DNA from: Burkholderia vietnamiensis LMG 10929
Lineage (GTDB): Bacteria; Pseudomonadota; Gammaproteobacteria; Burkholderiales; Burkholderiaceae
Assembly (NCBI RefSeq): GCF_000959445.1
Contig: NZ_CP009632.1
Location: 806,001 to 870,000, forward strand
Direction of reading: 5' to 3'
DNA: 64,000 bases
The notes beneath the pieces were generated by a model. It saw only the letters and a program-made list of their open reading frames with translations, made no database searches and was not told where the DNA came from. The stretch's first letter is position 1; each line of letters starts with the position of its first letter. Positions 52,940 to 61,176 of the stretch are shown in pieces. The position numbers were made by a program, and so were the translations under genes.

Positions 52940-53587
52940 ATGATCACGGTACTCATCGCCGACGACCACGCCCTCGTCAGGGACGGCCTGCGGCACATCC
53001 TGAAGAACGCCAGCGACTTCGAGGTGGTCGGCGAAGCGCGGGACAGCGCGTCGACGATCGCGCTGGTGCGCGACCGCGACGCGGACGTGCTCGTGCTCGA
53101 CCTGTCGATGCCCGGCCGCAACGGCGTCGAACTCATCAAGCAGATCAAGGACGAGAAGCCGGCGCTGCATATCCTGGTGCTGACGATGCACGCGGAGCAG
53201 CAATACGCGGTGCGCGCGTTCCGCGCGGGCGCGGCCGGCTACATGACGAAGGAAAGCGCGAGCGCCGAACTGGTCGCGGCGCTGACCAAGATCGCGGCCG
53301 GCGGCGTCTACGTGAGCCTGACGATGGCCGAGCAGTTCGCGCAGAGCCTGAACGAGCCGACCGATCTGCTGCCGCACCAGCGCCTGTCGGACCGCGAATT
53401 CGACGTGTTCCGGCGCGTGACGACCGGCGAGTCGATTTCCGAAATCGCGCACGCGCTCAACGTCAGCGTGAAGACGGTCAGCACCTACAAGATGCGGATC
53501 CTCGAGAAGATGCAGATGGCGAACGACACGGCGCTCGTGCGCTATGCGATGCGCCACAAGCTGTTCGACGACCCCGACGAACTCTGA
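52940..53587 (+). CDS. NarL/FixJ-family response regulator
   Basis: The 215-residue regulator has a receiver domain with acidic residues 8-9, phosphoacceptor D54, T82 and K104, then a LuxR-type helix-turn-helix (LSDREFDVFRRVTTGESISEIAHALNVS and on). It belongs to the group with DosR, FixJ and NarL. No partner kinase is in the window, so it is an orphan here. AGGAGG lies ten bases before ATG 52940. It follows a 612-base gap with structured elements and precedes the FNR homologue. Confidence 0.93.
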   Translation: MITVLIADDHALVRDGLRHILKNASDFEVVGEARDSASTIALVRDRDADVLVLDLSMPGRNGVELIKQIKDEKPALHILVLTMHAEQQYAVRAFRAGAAGYMTKESASAELVAALTKIAAGGVYVSLTMAEQFAQSLNEPTDLLPHQRLSDREFDVFRRVTTGESISEIAHALNVSVKTVSTYKMRILEKMQMANDTALVRYAMRHKLFDDPDEL

Positions 53588-53683
53588 CGGGCGGCGCCGG
53601 CCGCCCGCGCCGGCGCGCGCCTTCCGCGACGGCGCGGCTCCCGACGCCGCGGCGGCGACCCGCGCGGCAACGCGCCGCGCGCG

Positions 53684-53701
53684 TGTAGGAAACGCCCTAC
53701 A
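53684..53701. promoter_or_regulatory. Inverted repeat TGTAGG-N6-CCTACA
   Basis: Six-base perfect arms TGTAGG and CCTACA lie six bases apart, between the NarL-type regulator gene and the FNR gene. A related repeat with GTAGGAA halves lies at 58450-58485, so both may be sites for the same regulator. Confidence 0.4.
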
Positions 53702-53746
53702 AGGCTTCCATCTCGCCTACCGCAACTTCAATTCCGGCTGATTTCC

Positions 53747-53760
53747 TTGACGTCGCGCAA
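53747..53760 (+). promoter_or_regulatory. Weak FNR-like site upstream of the FNR gene
   Basis: TTGACGTCGCGCAA has one good half-site and a degenerate second half. No convincing -10 lies at the class II distance. It might serve autoregulation of the FNR homologue. Confidence 0.3.
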
Positions 53761-53968
53761 CATCCATACTCCATTTCAACAAAAACACCGAACGTGCCTC
53801 GCGGAGCATGGGCGGCATCGAGGAGACCGGCGTAGCGGTCTCCCGGCGCGCCGGACGCGTCAGCGAGGCGTCCCCACAGGAAGGCGGCAGAAACCAAGGC
53901 CGCCGGTACAACGGTCAGCGCGAGTCCGCCCGATGGCGGGCCGACGCTGCCCCCAACTGGAGCCGATC

Positions 53969-54742
53969 ATGCAAACCATTGCGAATGTTGCGACGAACCT
54001 GCCGTCCCGCCCGTTCATCCCGCTGCACCGCGTCGAGCCTGCCGACCAGCCGAAGCGCGCCACGTCCCGCTGCTCGTCGTGCGCATTGCGCACCGTATGC
54101 ATGCCGGCCGACCTGTCGACCGAAGAATTCGCACGCATCGACGCGATGATCTGCACGACGCGCAACGTCAAGCGCGGCGAGACGCTGTTCCGCGCCGGCG
54201 ACGCGTTCAACAGCATCTATGCGGTGAGAACCGGGTCGTTCAAGACGATCGTCATGCATCGCGACGGCGACGAGCAGATCACCGGCTTCCAGATCGTCGG
54301 CGAATCGCTGGGGCTCGACGGCCTACACGCGGGGCAGCACAACGGCGACGCGATCGCGCTCGAAGACAGCACGGTCTGCATCATCCCGTTCGGCCAGCTC
54401 GAGCAGATGTGCCGCGAAGTCCGGCCGATGCAGCACCACCTGTACCAGATGATGAGCGGCGAAATCGTCCGCGAATCGTCGCAGATGCTGCTGCTCGGCA
54501 CGATGAGCGCCGAACAGCGCGTGGCCGCGTTCCTGCTGAACCTGTCGGCCCGCTTCAAGGCGCGCGGCTACTCGGCCGCCGAATTCGTGCTGCGGATGAC
54601 GCGCGACGAGATCGGCGAATATCTCGGGATGAAGCTCGAGACCGTCAGCCGCATGCTGTCGAAGTTCCAGCACAAGGGGCTCGTCGCCGCGCAAGGCAAG
54701 CAGATCCGGATCGTCGATTCGGAAGGCCTCGGGCAAATCTGA
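53969..54742 (+). CDS. fnr: FNR-type oxygen-sensing transcription regulator
   Basis: The 257-residue Crp/Fnr-family protein has C35, C38, C44 and C137 in exactly the spacing of the four [4Fe-4S] ligands of E. coli FNR (C20, C23, C29, C122). A cyclic-nucleotide-binding-type fold, a dimer helix and a helix-turn-helix follow. The recognition helix has E224, S227 and R228, matching the FNR residues that read TTGAT. It should bind DNA when oxygen is low. It is the obvious candidate for the regulator of the many TTGAY-N4-RTCAA boxes in this window. GGAG lies seven bases before the ATG. Confidence 0.95.
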   Translation: MQTIANVATNLPSRPFIPLHRVEPADQPKRATSRCSSCALRTVCMPADLSTEEFARIDAMICTTRNVKRGETLFRAGDAFNSIYAVRTGSFKTIVMHRDGDEQITGFQIVGESLGLDGLHAGQHNGDAIALEDSTVCIIPFGQLEQMCREVRPMQHHLYQMMSGEIVRESSQMLLLGTMSAEQRVAAFLLNLSARFKARGYSAAEFVLRMTRDEIGEYLGMKLETVSRMLSKFQHKGLVAAQGKQIRIVDSEGLGQI

Positions 54743-54867
54743 GCGCGCGGCGCCAAACGGATCCACGAGGATCCCAACGGCGCCGAACCACTCGGAGCGG
54801 ACCGAAACGGCGCGCGCGGCGCCGTTCAACCAATCGGCCCACTCAGCCCATTCGGCCACTCAACCGC

Positions 54868-55857
54868 TCACCCGCCCATCCCGAGCACGGCCGCGCCCGA
54901 CACGCGGCCGGCGCGCAGATCGTCGAGCGCGCGGTTCGCATCGGTCAATGCATAGCGCACGGCCTCGACGCGCAGCGGCATCGCGTCGGCGAGCCGCATG
55001 AATTCCACCGCATCCGCACGCGTGAGGTTCGCCACCGACGCGATCCGGCGCTCGCCCCACAGCCACGCGTACGGAAAGCTGGGGATGTCGCTCATGTGAA
55101 TGCCGCCGCACACGACGATCCCGCCCTTGTCCACCGCGCGCAGTGCTGCCGGCACCAGCGCGCCGACCGGCGCGAAGATCAGCGCGGCATCGAGCGGCTC
55201 GGGCGGCATTTCGTCGCTGCCGCCGGCCCACACCGCGCCGAGCGACAGCGCGAGCTGCTGCGCTGCGGCATCGCCGGGGCGCGTCAACGCGAACACCTTG
55301 CGTCCTTCGAAAAACGCGACCTGCGCGACCAGATGGGCGGCCGCCCCGAAGCCGTAGATGCCGATGCGCTGCGCGTTGCCGGCCATGCGCAGCGTGCGGT
55401 AGCCGATCAGCCCGGCGCAGAGCAGCGGCGCGGCTTCGAGGTCGGAATAGCGCCGCGGCAGATGCACGCAATAGCGATGGTCGGCCACGGTGCGTTCCGC
55501 ATAGCCGCCGTCGATCGTATAGCCGGTGAAGCCGGGGCTGTCGCACAGGTTTTCGCGGCCGGACGCGCAATACGCGCAGTGTCCGCACGTCGCGCCGAGC
55601 CAGGGCACGCCCACGCGATCGCCGACGGCGAAGCCCGTGACGCCCGCGCCCAGCGCGCGCACCGTGCCGACGATCTCGTGCCCGGGAATCAGCGGCCGCT
55701 TCGGATGCGCGAGCTCGCCGTCGACCACATGCAGATCGGTCCGGCATACGCCGCACGCATGGACGTCGATCAGCAACTGGCCGGCTGCGGGCACCGGGTC
55801 GGGCACGCGCGCCTCGCGCAGCGTGGGCGTCGTGCCGTCGAACATCATCGCAAGCAT
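54868..55857 (-). CDS. Zn-dependent alcohol dehydrogenase (AdhA-like)
   Basis: This 329-residue medium-chain dehydrogenase has the catalytic zinc motifs ACGVCRTDLH and GHEIVG. Structural zinc cysteines lie in CGHCAYCASGRENLC, and the nucleotide-binding turn is YGFGAAAH. It differs clearly from the dehydrogenase at 43883 and lacks the longer N-terminus. It probably converts ethanol or related alcohols and aldehydes. GGAGAAAAGC precedes the ATG. It is convergent with the FNR gene and divergent from the nitroreductase gene, with an FNR-type box between. Confidence 0.92.
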   Translation of the reverse strand: MLAMMFDGTTPTLREARVPDPVPAAGQLLIDVHACGVCRTDLHVVDGELAHPKRPLIPGHEIVGTVRALGAGVTGFAVGDRVGVPWLGATCGHCAYCASGRENLCDSPGFTGYTIDGGYAERTVADHRYCVHLPRRYSDLEAAPLLCAGLIGYRTLRMAGNAQRIGIYGFGAAAHLVAQVAFFEGRKVFALTRPGDAAAQQLALSLGAVWAGGSDEMPPEPLDAALIFAPVGALVPAALRAVDKGGIVVCGGIHMSDIPSFPYAWLWGERRIASVANLTRADAVEFMRLADAMPLRVEAVRYALTDANRALDDLRAGRVSGAAVLGMGG

Positions 55858-55948
55858 GCTTTTCTCCTTCGCGCGAATCGCTTTCGCGCGCTTCGTGTTG
55901 CAACGCTAATCGCAGCGCAGCCGGTCTGCACGGCGTGGTGACGCGCGC

Positions 55949-55962
55949 TTGACGTGGGTCAA
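55949..55962. promoter_or_regulatory. FNR-type box of the nitroreductase operon
   Basis: TTGACGTGGGTCAA is a full match. CACGAT at 55984-55989 is centred 31 bases downstream on the plus side. It lies 92 bases from the divergent alcohol dehydrogenase start and might serve that gene too. Confidence 0.72.
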
Positions 55963-56033
55963 CGGGCACCCGGCCGTTCCTGACACGATGAAGTGGCGTG
56001 ACGCCGCCCGAGCGACGCGTTGGAGATGACCGA

Positions 56034-57035
56034 ATGATATCCGTTCCCCCCCTTGCCGCGAGCGCCCATCCCGAAGACCAGCTGAAGGCGCTGCTGGCCT
56101 ATGCAGTGCTGGCCCCGTCGAGCCACAACTCGCAGCCGTGGCGCTTCGTCGTCAACGGCGCGACGATCTCGGTGTGCGCCGATCGCATGCGTGCGTTGCC
56201 GGTGGTCGATCCGTTCGACCGCGAGCTGATCATCAGTTGCGGCGCGGCGCTGCTCAATCTGCGCGTCGCGCTCGACCACGCCGGCCTCGCGCACACGATC
56301 ACGACGTTTCCGTCGGAAGTCGATCCCGATCTGCTGGCGCTCGTGCGCGTCTGCGACGACGGCTATTCGGACGCCGCGCTCGGCGCGCTGTTCGATGCGA
56401 TCCCCGAGCGCGTGACGACGCGTGCACCGTTCGAATCGAGCGCAGTGCCCGACGATCTGCAGCAAGCGCTGATCACGGCCGGCGTCGCGGAAGGCGCCGA
56501 GGTCGCGTGCATCGATGCGCTCGCGAATCGCGCCCGAGTGGCCGAGCTGGTCGCCGAAGCCGATCGTCAGCAGTTCGCCGATCCGCGCTTTCGCCGCGAG
56601 CTGGCGAGCTGGATCGATCCGCGCCGGCATACCGACGGGATGCCGGCTTTTGCCGCGGGCGTGCCGACCTTGCTCGACTTCGCCGCGCCGGTCGTCACGA
56701 TGGCGGTGCGGACCTTCGATATCGGCAACGGCCTCGCCGCGCTGCATCACCAGCTCGTCGACGCGTCGCCGTTGATCGTCTGCATCGCGACCGCGCGCGA
56801 CGACCGCGACGCGTGGCTCGCCGCGGGACAGGCGCTCGAGCGGATCCTGCTGGTCGCGACGCGCGCCGGCTACACGGCGTCGTACCTGAACCAGCCGATC
56901 GAGACGCCCGCTTTGCGCGCGCACCTGTGCCACGTGCTGGGGCTGCACGGCGAGCCGCAGTTGCTGCTGCGCGTCGGGCGCGGCCCGCAGGCGCCGCGTT
57001 CACCGCGCCGCCCGCTCGACGAAGTGATCTCCTGA
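56034..57035 (+). CDS. Acg-family nitroreductase-like protein
   Basis: The 333-residue protein starts its conserved part with AYAVLAPSSHNSQPWRF, the hallmark of flavin-containing nitroreductases and of the Acg/Rv3131 group. Its duplicated-fold length (over 300 residues) matches Acg rather than classical single-domain enzymes. Acg proteins are flavin-sequestering members of the mycobacterial DosR regulon. ATG 56034 is preceded by GGAG at eight bases. It lies 19 bases before a cytochrome c gene. Confidence 0.85.
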   Translation: MISVPPLAASAHPEDQLKALLAYAVLAPSSHNSQPWRFVVNGATISVCADRMRALPVVDPFDRELIISCGAALLNLRVALDHAGLAHTITTFPSEVDPDLLALVRVCDDGYSDAALGALFDAIPERVTTRAPFESSAVPDDLQQALITAGVAEGAEVACIDALANRARVAELVAEADRQQFADPRFRRELASWIDPRRHTDGMPAFAAGVPTLLDFAAPVVTMAVRTFDIGNGLAALHHQLVDASPLIVCIATARDDRDAWLAAGQALERILLVATRAGYTASYLNQPIETPALRAHLCHVLGLHGEPQLLLRVGRGPQAPRSPRRPLDEVIS

Positions 57036-57054
57036 TTCCTGCAAGGACCACCAG

Positions 57055-57390
57055 ATGAAACTCCTGCGTAGCGCAGCGTTGTGCGTGTTCGCCGCGACGG
57101 CCGGCCTGGCCGCCGCGCAGACGGCCGTGCCCGAGCCGACCGAGCTGGTCGAAGCGCAGCACTGCATGTTCTGCCACACGGGCGACATGGCGTTCCTCGG
57201 GCCGTCGTTCCACGCGATCGCCGAGCGCTACCGCGACGATCCGCACGCCGCCGCCGAACTCGAACGCAAGCTGCGCGTCGGCGGCCGCGCGCATTGGGGC
57301 GACACGCCGATGCCGTCGGCGATCGATCGCGGCGGCCCGTTGTCCGCGGACGACGCGCATCGGCTCGTGCAATGGGTGCTGAGCCAGTGA
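57055..57390 (+). CDS. Periplasmic cytochrome c (class I)
   Basis: The 111-residue protein has a signal peptide ending near AAAQT and one haem site, CMFCH at 37-41. The probable axial methionine is in WGDTPMPS, with the usual C-terminal helix. It resembles cytochrome c551/c5-type electron carriers. It is cotranscribed with the nitroreductase-like protein and could deliver electrons to a terminal oxidase or peroxidase. AAGGACC lies before ATG 57055. Confidence 0.9.
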   Translation: MKLLRSAALCVFAATAGLAAAQTAVPEPTELVEAQHCMFCHTGDMAFLGPSFHAIAERYRDDPHAAAELERKLRVGGRAHWGDTPMPSAIDRGGPLSADDAHRLVQWVLSQ

Positions 57391-57412
57391 CCTTCGCATT
57401 GCCCTTCCGCTC

Positions 57413-58453
57413 ATGTCGACCGTAGTCAAACCCCCGCTCAAACGCGGGTCCGCCGCTGCCGTGCAGAGCAAGACCGCGCGCCGCACGCCGCGCGACCGGC
57501 CTGCCGCGAAGGCGCGCGGCAAACGCGCATGCCGGCGCCCCGGCGCGCTGGTCGGCCACGACGATCGGCTCGGCATCGCGCGCCAGGTCCGGCGCATCAC
57601 GAAGCGCGCGGCGCGTACGCCCGTGGACGAAGACGCGACGCTGCTGCAGGGCGCCGGCATGCGCGGCATCCGGCTGCAATTCGACTACTGGAAGGCCGAG
57701 GAGCGGCTGCAGATGGAGCGCATCGGCCATGCGGTCGTGATCTACGGCAGCACGCGCATCGTCGCGCCGTCGGTCGCGAACGCGCGGCTCGACGAGGCCA
57801 ACCGGCTGCTCGCGGCGCGGCCGCACGACGCCGTCCGGCGCCGCGCGGTGACGGCCGCCAGCCGGCTCGTCGAACACAGCGCGTACTACCGCGTCGCCCG
57901 CGAGTTCGGACGCATCGTCGCCCATGCGGACCGGTGCGCGCGCAGCGCGCGGCTCGCGGTCGTCACCGGCGGCGGCCCCGGCATCATGGAAGCTGCCAAT
58001 CGCGGTGCCTACGAGCGCGGCGCGCCGAGCATCGGCTTCAATATCGAGCTGCCGCGCGAGCAGCGGCCGAATCCGTACATCACGCCGTCGCTCTGCTTCA
58101 GCTTCCACTATTTCGCGATCCGCAAGCTGCACCTGCTCGAGCGTGCGAAGGCCGCGGTGTTCTTCCCGGGCGGCTACGGCACGTTCGACGAGCTGTTCGA
58201 GGTGCTCACGCTGCTGCAGACGCGCAAGATCGCGCCGCTGCCGGTGATTCTCGTCGGCGAGGCGTACTGGCGTCGCGCGGTCGATTTGCCGTTCCTCGCC
58301 GACGAAGGCATGATCGATCGCCGCGATCTCGAGCTGTTCACCTACTGCGAGACTGCGCCCGAGATCTGGCATGCGATCGGCAGCTGGTACGCGCAGCGCA
58401 GGCCGACACGCGCGGTGCGGCGCAGGGCTGCGCCGAAGCCGCGGGCCGTGTAG
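57413..58453 (+). CDS. LOG-family (lysine decarboxylase-like) protein
   Basis: The 346-residue protein has the LOG motifs GGGPGIMEAANRG and PGGYGTFDELFE, which mark nucleoside-monophosphate phosphoribohydrolases despite the old name. The core begins near residue 75; the first 65 residues are a lysine- and arginine-rich extension of unknown use. No clear ribosome site lies before ATG 57413, so the true start may be further in. It follows cytochrome c by 22 bases and may be cotranscribed. The substrate may be AMP-like nucleotides. Confidence 0.85.
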   Translation: MSTVVKPPLKRGSAAAVQSKTARRTPRDRPAAKARGKRACRRPGALVGHDDRLGIARQVRRITKRAARTPVDEDATLLQGAGMRGIRLQFDYWKAEERLQMERIGHAVVIYGSTRIVAPSVANARLDEANRLLAARPHDAVRRRAVTAASRLVEHSAYYRVAREFGRIVAHADRCARSARLAVVTGGGPGIMEAANRGAYERGAPSIGFNIELPREQRPNPYITPSLCFSFHYFAIRKLHLLERAKAAVFFPGGYGTFDELFEVLTLLQTRKIAPLPVILVGEAYWRRAVDLPFLADEGMIDRRDLELFTYCETAPEIWHAIGSWYAQRRPTRAVRRRAAPKPRAV

Positions 58454-58485
58454 GAATCGGCCGACGCGCCGGGCACGATTCCTAC
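58450..58485. promoter_or_regulatory. Inverted repeat with GTAGGAATCG arms
   Basis: Ten-base perfect arms GTAGGAATCG (58450-58459) and CGATTCCTAC (58476-58485) lie 16 bases apart. The first begins within the LOG stop codon. It could act as a terminator stem or as a binding site for a NarL/FixJ-type regulator. Confidence 0.45.
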
Positions 58486-58593
58486 CGCCACTTCGGGGCG
58501 CGCTGATTGAATCGCGCACGCGCGGCGCCGATACTGAATTCAAGGATACCGGCCGCCCGGCACCCCGCTCGCACGGCAACCAGGAGAGACGCC

Positions 58594-58815
58594 ATGTCAT
58601 ACGCCGACTATCGTTCCGATTCTGCGATGCAGGCCGACACGCGCGCGGCTGCGCTCGACACGGCCGCGCTCGTCGCGCTCGCGCGCGACGCCGGCATGCT
58701 CGTGACCCTTGACGGACAGATCGGGCGCGAGCGCTACGAAAGCGTGACGGGTTCGATCGCGACGCTGGCGCGGTTCGCGCAGGCGCTGCGGCGGTCAGTG
58801 CTCGAGGCGACGTGA
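58594..58815 (+). CDS. Small conserved-looking protein (73 residues)
   Basis: The protein is hydrophilic and mainly helical, ending in GSIATLARFAQALRRSVLEAT. No family is recognised. CAGGAGAG precedes ATG 58594 at a good distance, and the composition fits the neighbourhood, so I think it is real. It lies 140 bases after the LOG gene and behind the GTAGGAA inverted repeat. Confidence 0.6.
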   Translation: MSYADYRSDSAMQADTRAAALDTAALVALARDAGMLVTLDGQIGRERYESVTGSIATLARFAQALRRSVLEAT

Positions 58816-59016
58816 TGCCGCGCTTCACGCTGCCGCGCCGCGGCCTCCACGACCCGCGCGATGGCGCCGCGCGCCACGTGCGTGCGCGCACGCGTCGACC
58901 TGCGCGCGGAAGCTGGCGCCGGCTCCGCTGCGCGGCGCGGGCCGCGTCGCGCTGATGTGACGGACCGTCGGAGCACGTATCCCATTGCACGCCCATTCCC
59001 GCCCGTCCAAACCGCG

Positions 59017-60774
59017 ATGAACCGGCCCTGGTCCGCGCGCGTCGTGCGCATGCTCCCCGGCCTCGCACTGCTTACCCACTACCAGCGTGCGTGGCTGTCG
59101 CGCGACCTGTACGCGGGCCTCGCGCTGTCGGCCGTGCTGCTGCCGGTCGGCATGAGCTACGCGCAGGCGGCCGGCCTGCCCGCCATCACCGGGCTCTACG
59201 CGTCGATCGCCGCGCTGCTCGCGTATGCATTGTTCGGCCCGAGCCGCATCCTCGTGCTGGGGCCGGATTCCGCGCTGGCCGCGCTGATCGCCAGCGCGAT
59301 CACGCCGCTCGCCGCTCACGATCCGCAGCGCGCGATCGCGCTGGCCGGCGCGCTGGCGCTGTCGGCTGGGACGATCTGCATCCTGCTCGGTGCGCTCGGT
59401 CTCGGCTTCGTCACCGATCTGCTGTCGCGCCCGATCCAGTACGGCTACCTGAACGGCATCGCCGTCGCGCTCGCGATCGGCCGATTGCCGGAGCTGCTCG
59501 GCATGCAAACGTCGGGCGACGACGTGTTCGCCGGCGTGCAGCACATCGCGCATGCGCTCGTCGATGGCCGGTTTTCCGTCGCGGCGGGGCTGCTCGGCGC
59601 CGGTGTGCTGGCGGCCATTTTCCTGATGAAGCGCGCGCTGCCGCGCTGGCCCGGCGTGCTGCTCGCCGTGATCGGCGCGACGGTCGCGACGCGGCTGTGG
59701 CCGCTGCCCGGCGTCGCGACGATCGGCGCGCTGCCGGGCGGCATTCCCGCGCCGCGCCTTCCGGCCGTGTCGCTCGCCGACCTCGGCGCACTGGCGTCCG
59801 GCGCGTTCGCCGTCGCGCTGGTGTCGTTCGCCGACATCAGCATGCTGTCGCGTGCGCTGTCCGCCCGCGCGGGCGACACGCCGGACCGAAACCAGGAGCT
59901 GATCGCGCTCGGCGCGGCCAACCTGCTGGCCGGCGTGACGCAGGGTTGCGCAGTCAGCAGCAGCGCGTCGCGCACGCCGGTCGCGATCGCCGCGGGCGCG
60001 CAAAGCCAGCTGACGAACGTCGTCGCGGCGGCGTGCATCGCGATCCTGCTGCTCGCCGCGCCGACGCTGCTCACGTACGTGCCGCGCACCGCGCTGGCCG
60101 CCGTGGTGATCTACGCGGCATGCGGGATCGCCGACTTCCGCAGCGTCGTGCGGCTGTACCGGATGCGCCGCGGCGAATGTCTGATCTCGGTGCTGTGCTT
60201 TGCCGGCGTGATCGCGATCGGCGTCGTGCCGGGCATTCTGCTCGCGAGCGGGCTGTCGCTGCTGTCGTTCGTGTGGCGCGCGTGGCACCCGTACGATGCG
60301 GTGCTCGGGCGACTGACCGGTGTGCGCGGCTATCACGACGTCGGCCGGCATCCCGACGCGGCGCAGACGCCGGGGCTCGTGCTGTTCCGCTGGGATGCGC
60401 CGCTGTTCTACGCGAACGTCGAGATCTTCTGCGAACACCTGCACGCCGCGATCGCGCGCTCGGCGAGCCCGGTCACGCGCATCGTGGTGGCCGCCGAGCC
60501 GGTTACCGACATCGACGTGAGCGCCGCCGACCGCCTCGTCGCGCTGCACGCCGAACTGGCGGAGCAACGCATCGAACTCGATTTCGCGGAGATGAAGGGG
60601 CCGGTGAAGGATCGGCTGCGCGCTTACGGGCTGTTCGACGTGTTCGGCACCGCGAGCTTCTTTCCGACCGTCACCGATGCGGTTGCCCGGCACGTTCAGC
60701 GAACAGAGGGGCATGCGCGCGCGTGCAAGAAGAAACGCGCGATGCGCAAGCGGGCGGCGCGGAAGGCGCGTTAG
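59017..60774 (+). CDS. SulP-family anion transporter with STAS domain
   Basis: The 585-residue membrane protein has about twelve helices and the SulP signature VLGPDSALAALIAS. A C-terminal STAS domain (about 445-555) contains ITRIVVAAEPVTDIDVSAADRL, and the tail is lysine- and arginine-rich. Such carriers take up sulphate, bicarbonate or dicarboxylates; substrate cannot be read from sequence. ATG 59017 fits the start of the conserved region. No FNR-type box precedes it, so it probably lies outside the low-oxygen regulon. Confidence 0.9.
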   Translation: MNRPWSARVVRMLPGLALLTHYQRAWLSRDLYAGLALSAVLLPVGMSYAQAAGLPAITGLYASIAALLAYALFGPSRILVLGPDSALAALIASAITPLAAHDPQRAIALAGALALSAGTICILLGALGLGFVTDLLSRPIQYGYLNGIAVALAIGRLPELLGMQTSGDDVFAGVQHIAHALVDGRFSVAAGLLGAGVLAAIFLMKRALPRWPGVLLAVIGATVATRLWPLPGVATIGALPGGIPAPRLPAVSLADLGALASGAFAVALVSFADISMLSRALSARAGDTPDRNQELIALGAANLLAGVTQGCAVSSSASRTPVAIAAGAQSQLTNVVAAACIAILLLAAPTLLTYVPRTALAAVVIYAACGIADFRSVVRLYRMRRGECLISVLCFAGVIAIGVVPGILLASGLSLLSFVWRAWHPYDAVLGRLTGVRGYHDVGRHPDAAQTPGLVLFRWDAPLFYANVEIFCEHLHAAIARSASPVTRIVVAAEPVTDIDVSAADRLVALHAELAEQRIELDFAEMKGPVKDRLRAYGLFDVFGTASFFPTVTDAVARHVQRTEGHARACKKKRAMRKRAARKAR

Positions 60775-61176
60775 GGGTGCTGGAGGTGTCGGCTGCGTCG
60801 AGCATGATGTACGTAACGCAAGACTCGATCGCTCGGTCAGCGGGAGATCGGGTCCGGGATTGCCTGGTCGTCACTTCGTCACGGGCCGCGATCGACCCGG
60901 CGCCGCCGTTCGACTCGAGCGCAAGCGATCACTCGAAGGCTGCTAAAAACCGGATCGCGCGATGCCTGATTCTGCCTCGGACAGGGAACGCCACTCCAGC
61001 GATGGCAATGCCCGCGCATGATCCATGCATACTTTCCAGACCCGCACATGCGATACGATGCGCACTCGCCGCCGCAGCGGTGCCATCGAGTCGATTCGTT
61101 TTCGTATGACTTTCATTCGTCGAGTGCCGTCTCGTTTATCCTGCTGCGTCCTTCTCTTGTCACCTACCCCGATCTC
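60775..61176. other. 402-base gap without a supported gene
   Basis: I see no gene, repeat or FNR-type box here. The base composition is slightly less GC-rich than before and the region probably marks the end of the low-oxygen gene set. Confidence 0.5.

Larger units (their letters stand above)
53588..53968. other. 381-base leader region of the FNR gene
   Basis: No gene is supported. It contains an inverted repeat with GTAGG halves and a degenerate FNR-like site, both described separately, then a run of A residues around 53778-53787. Confidence 0.5.

Noticed and set aside
52448..52943. Frames in the gap before the NarL-type regulator
   Set aside because: None has a ribosome site with protein-like composition, and the region is better explained by regulatory or RNA structure.
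57416..57429. FNR-like sequence TCGACCGTAGTCAA
   Set aside because: It overlaps the first codons of the LOG gene and one half-site is altered. The position makes no sense for a promoter.
58825..60714. Long open frame antisense to the SulP gene
   Set aside because: The sense strand encodes an intact SulP/STAS protein; the antisense product is an arginine- and histidine-rich shadow.
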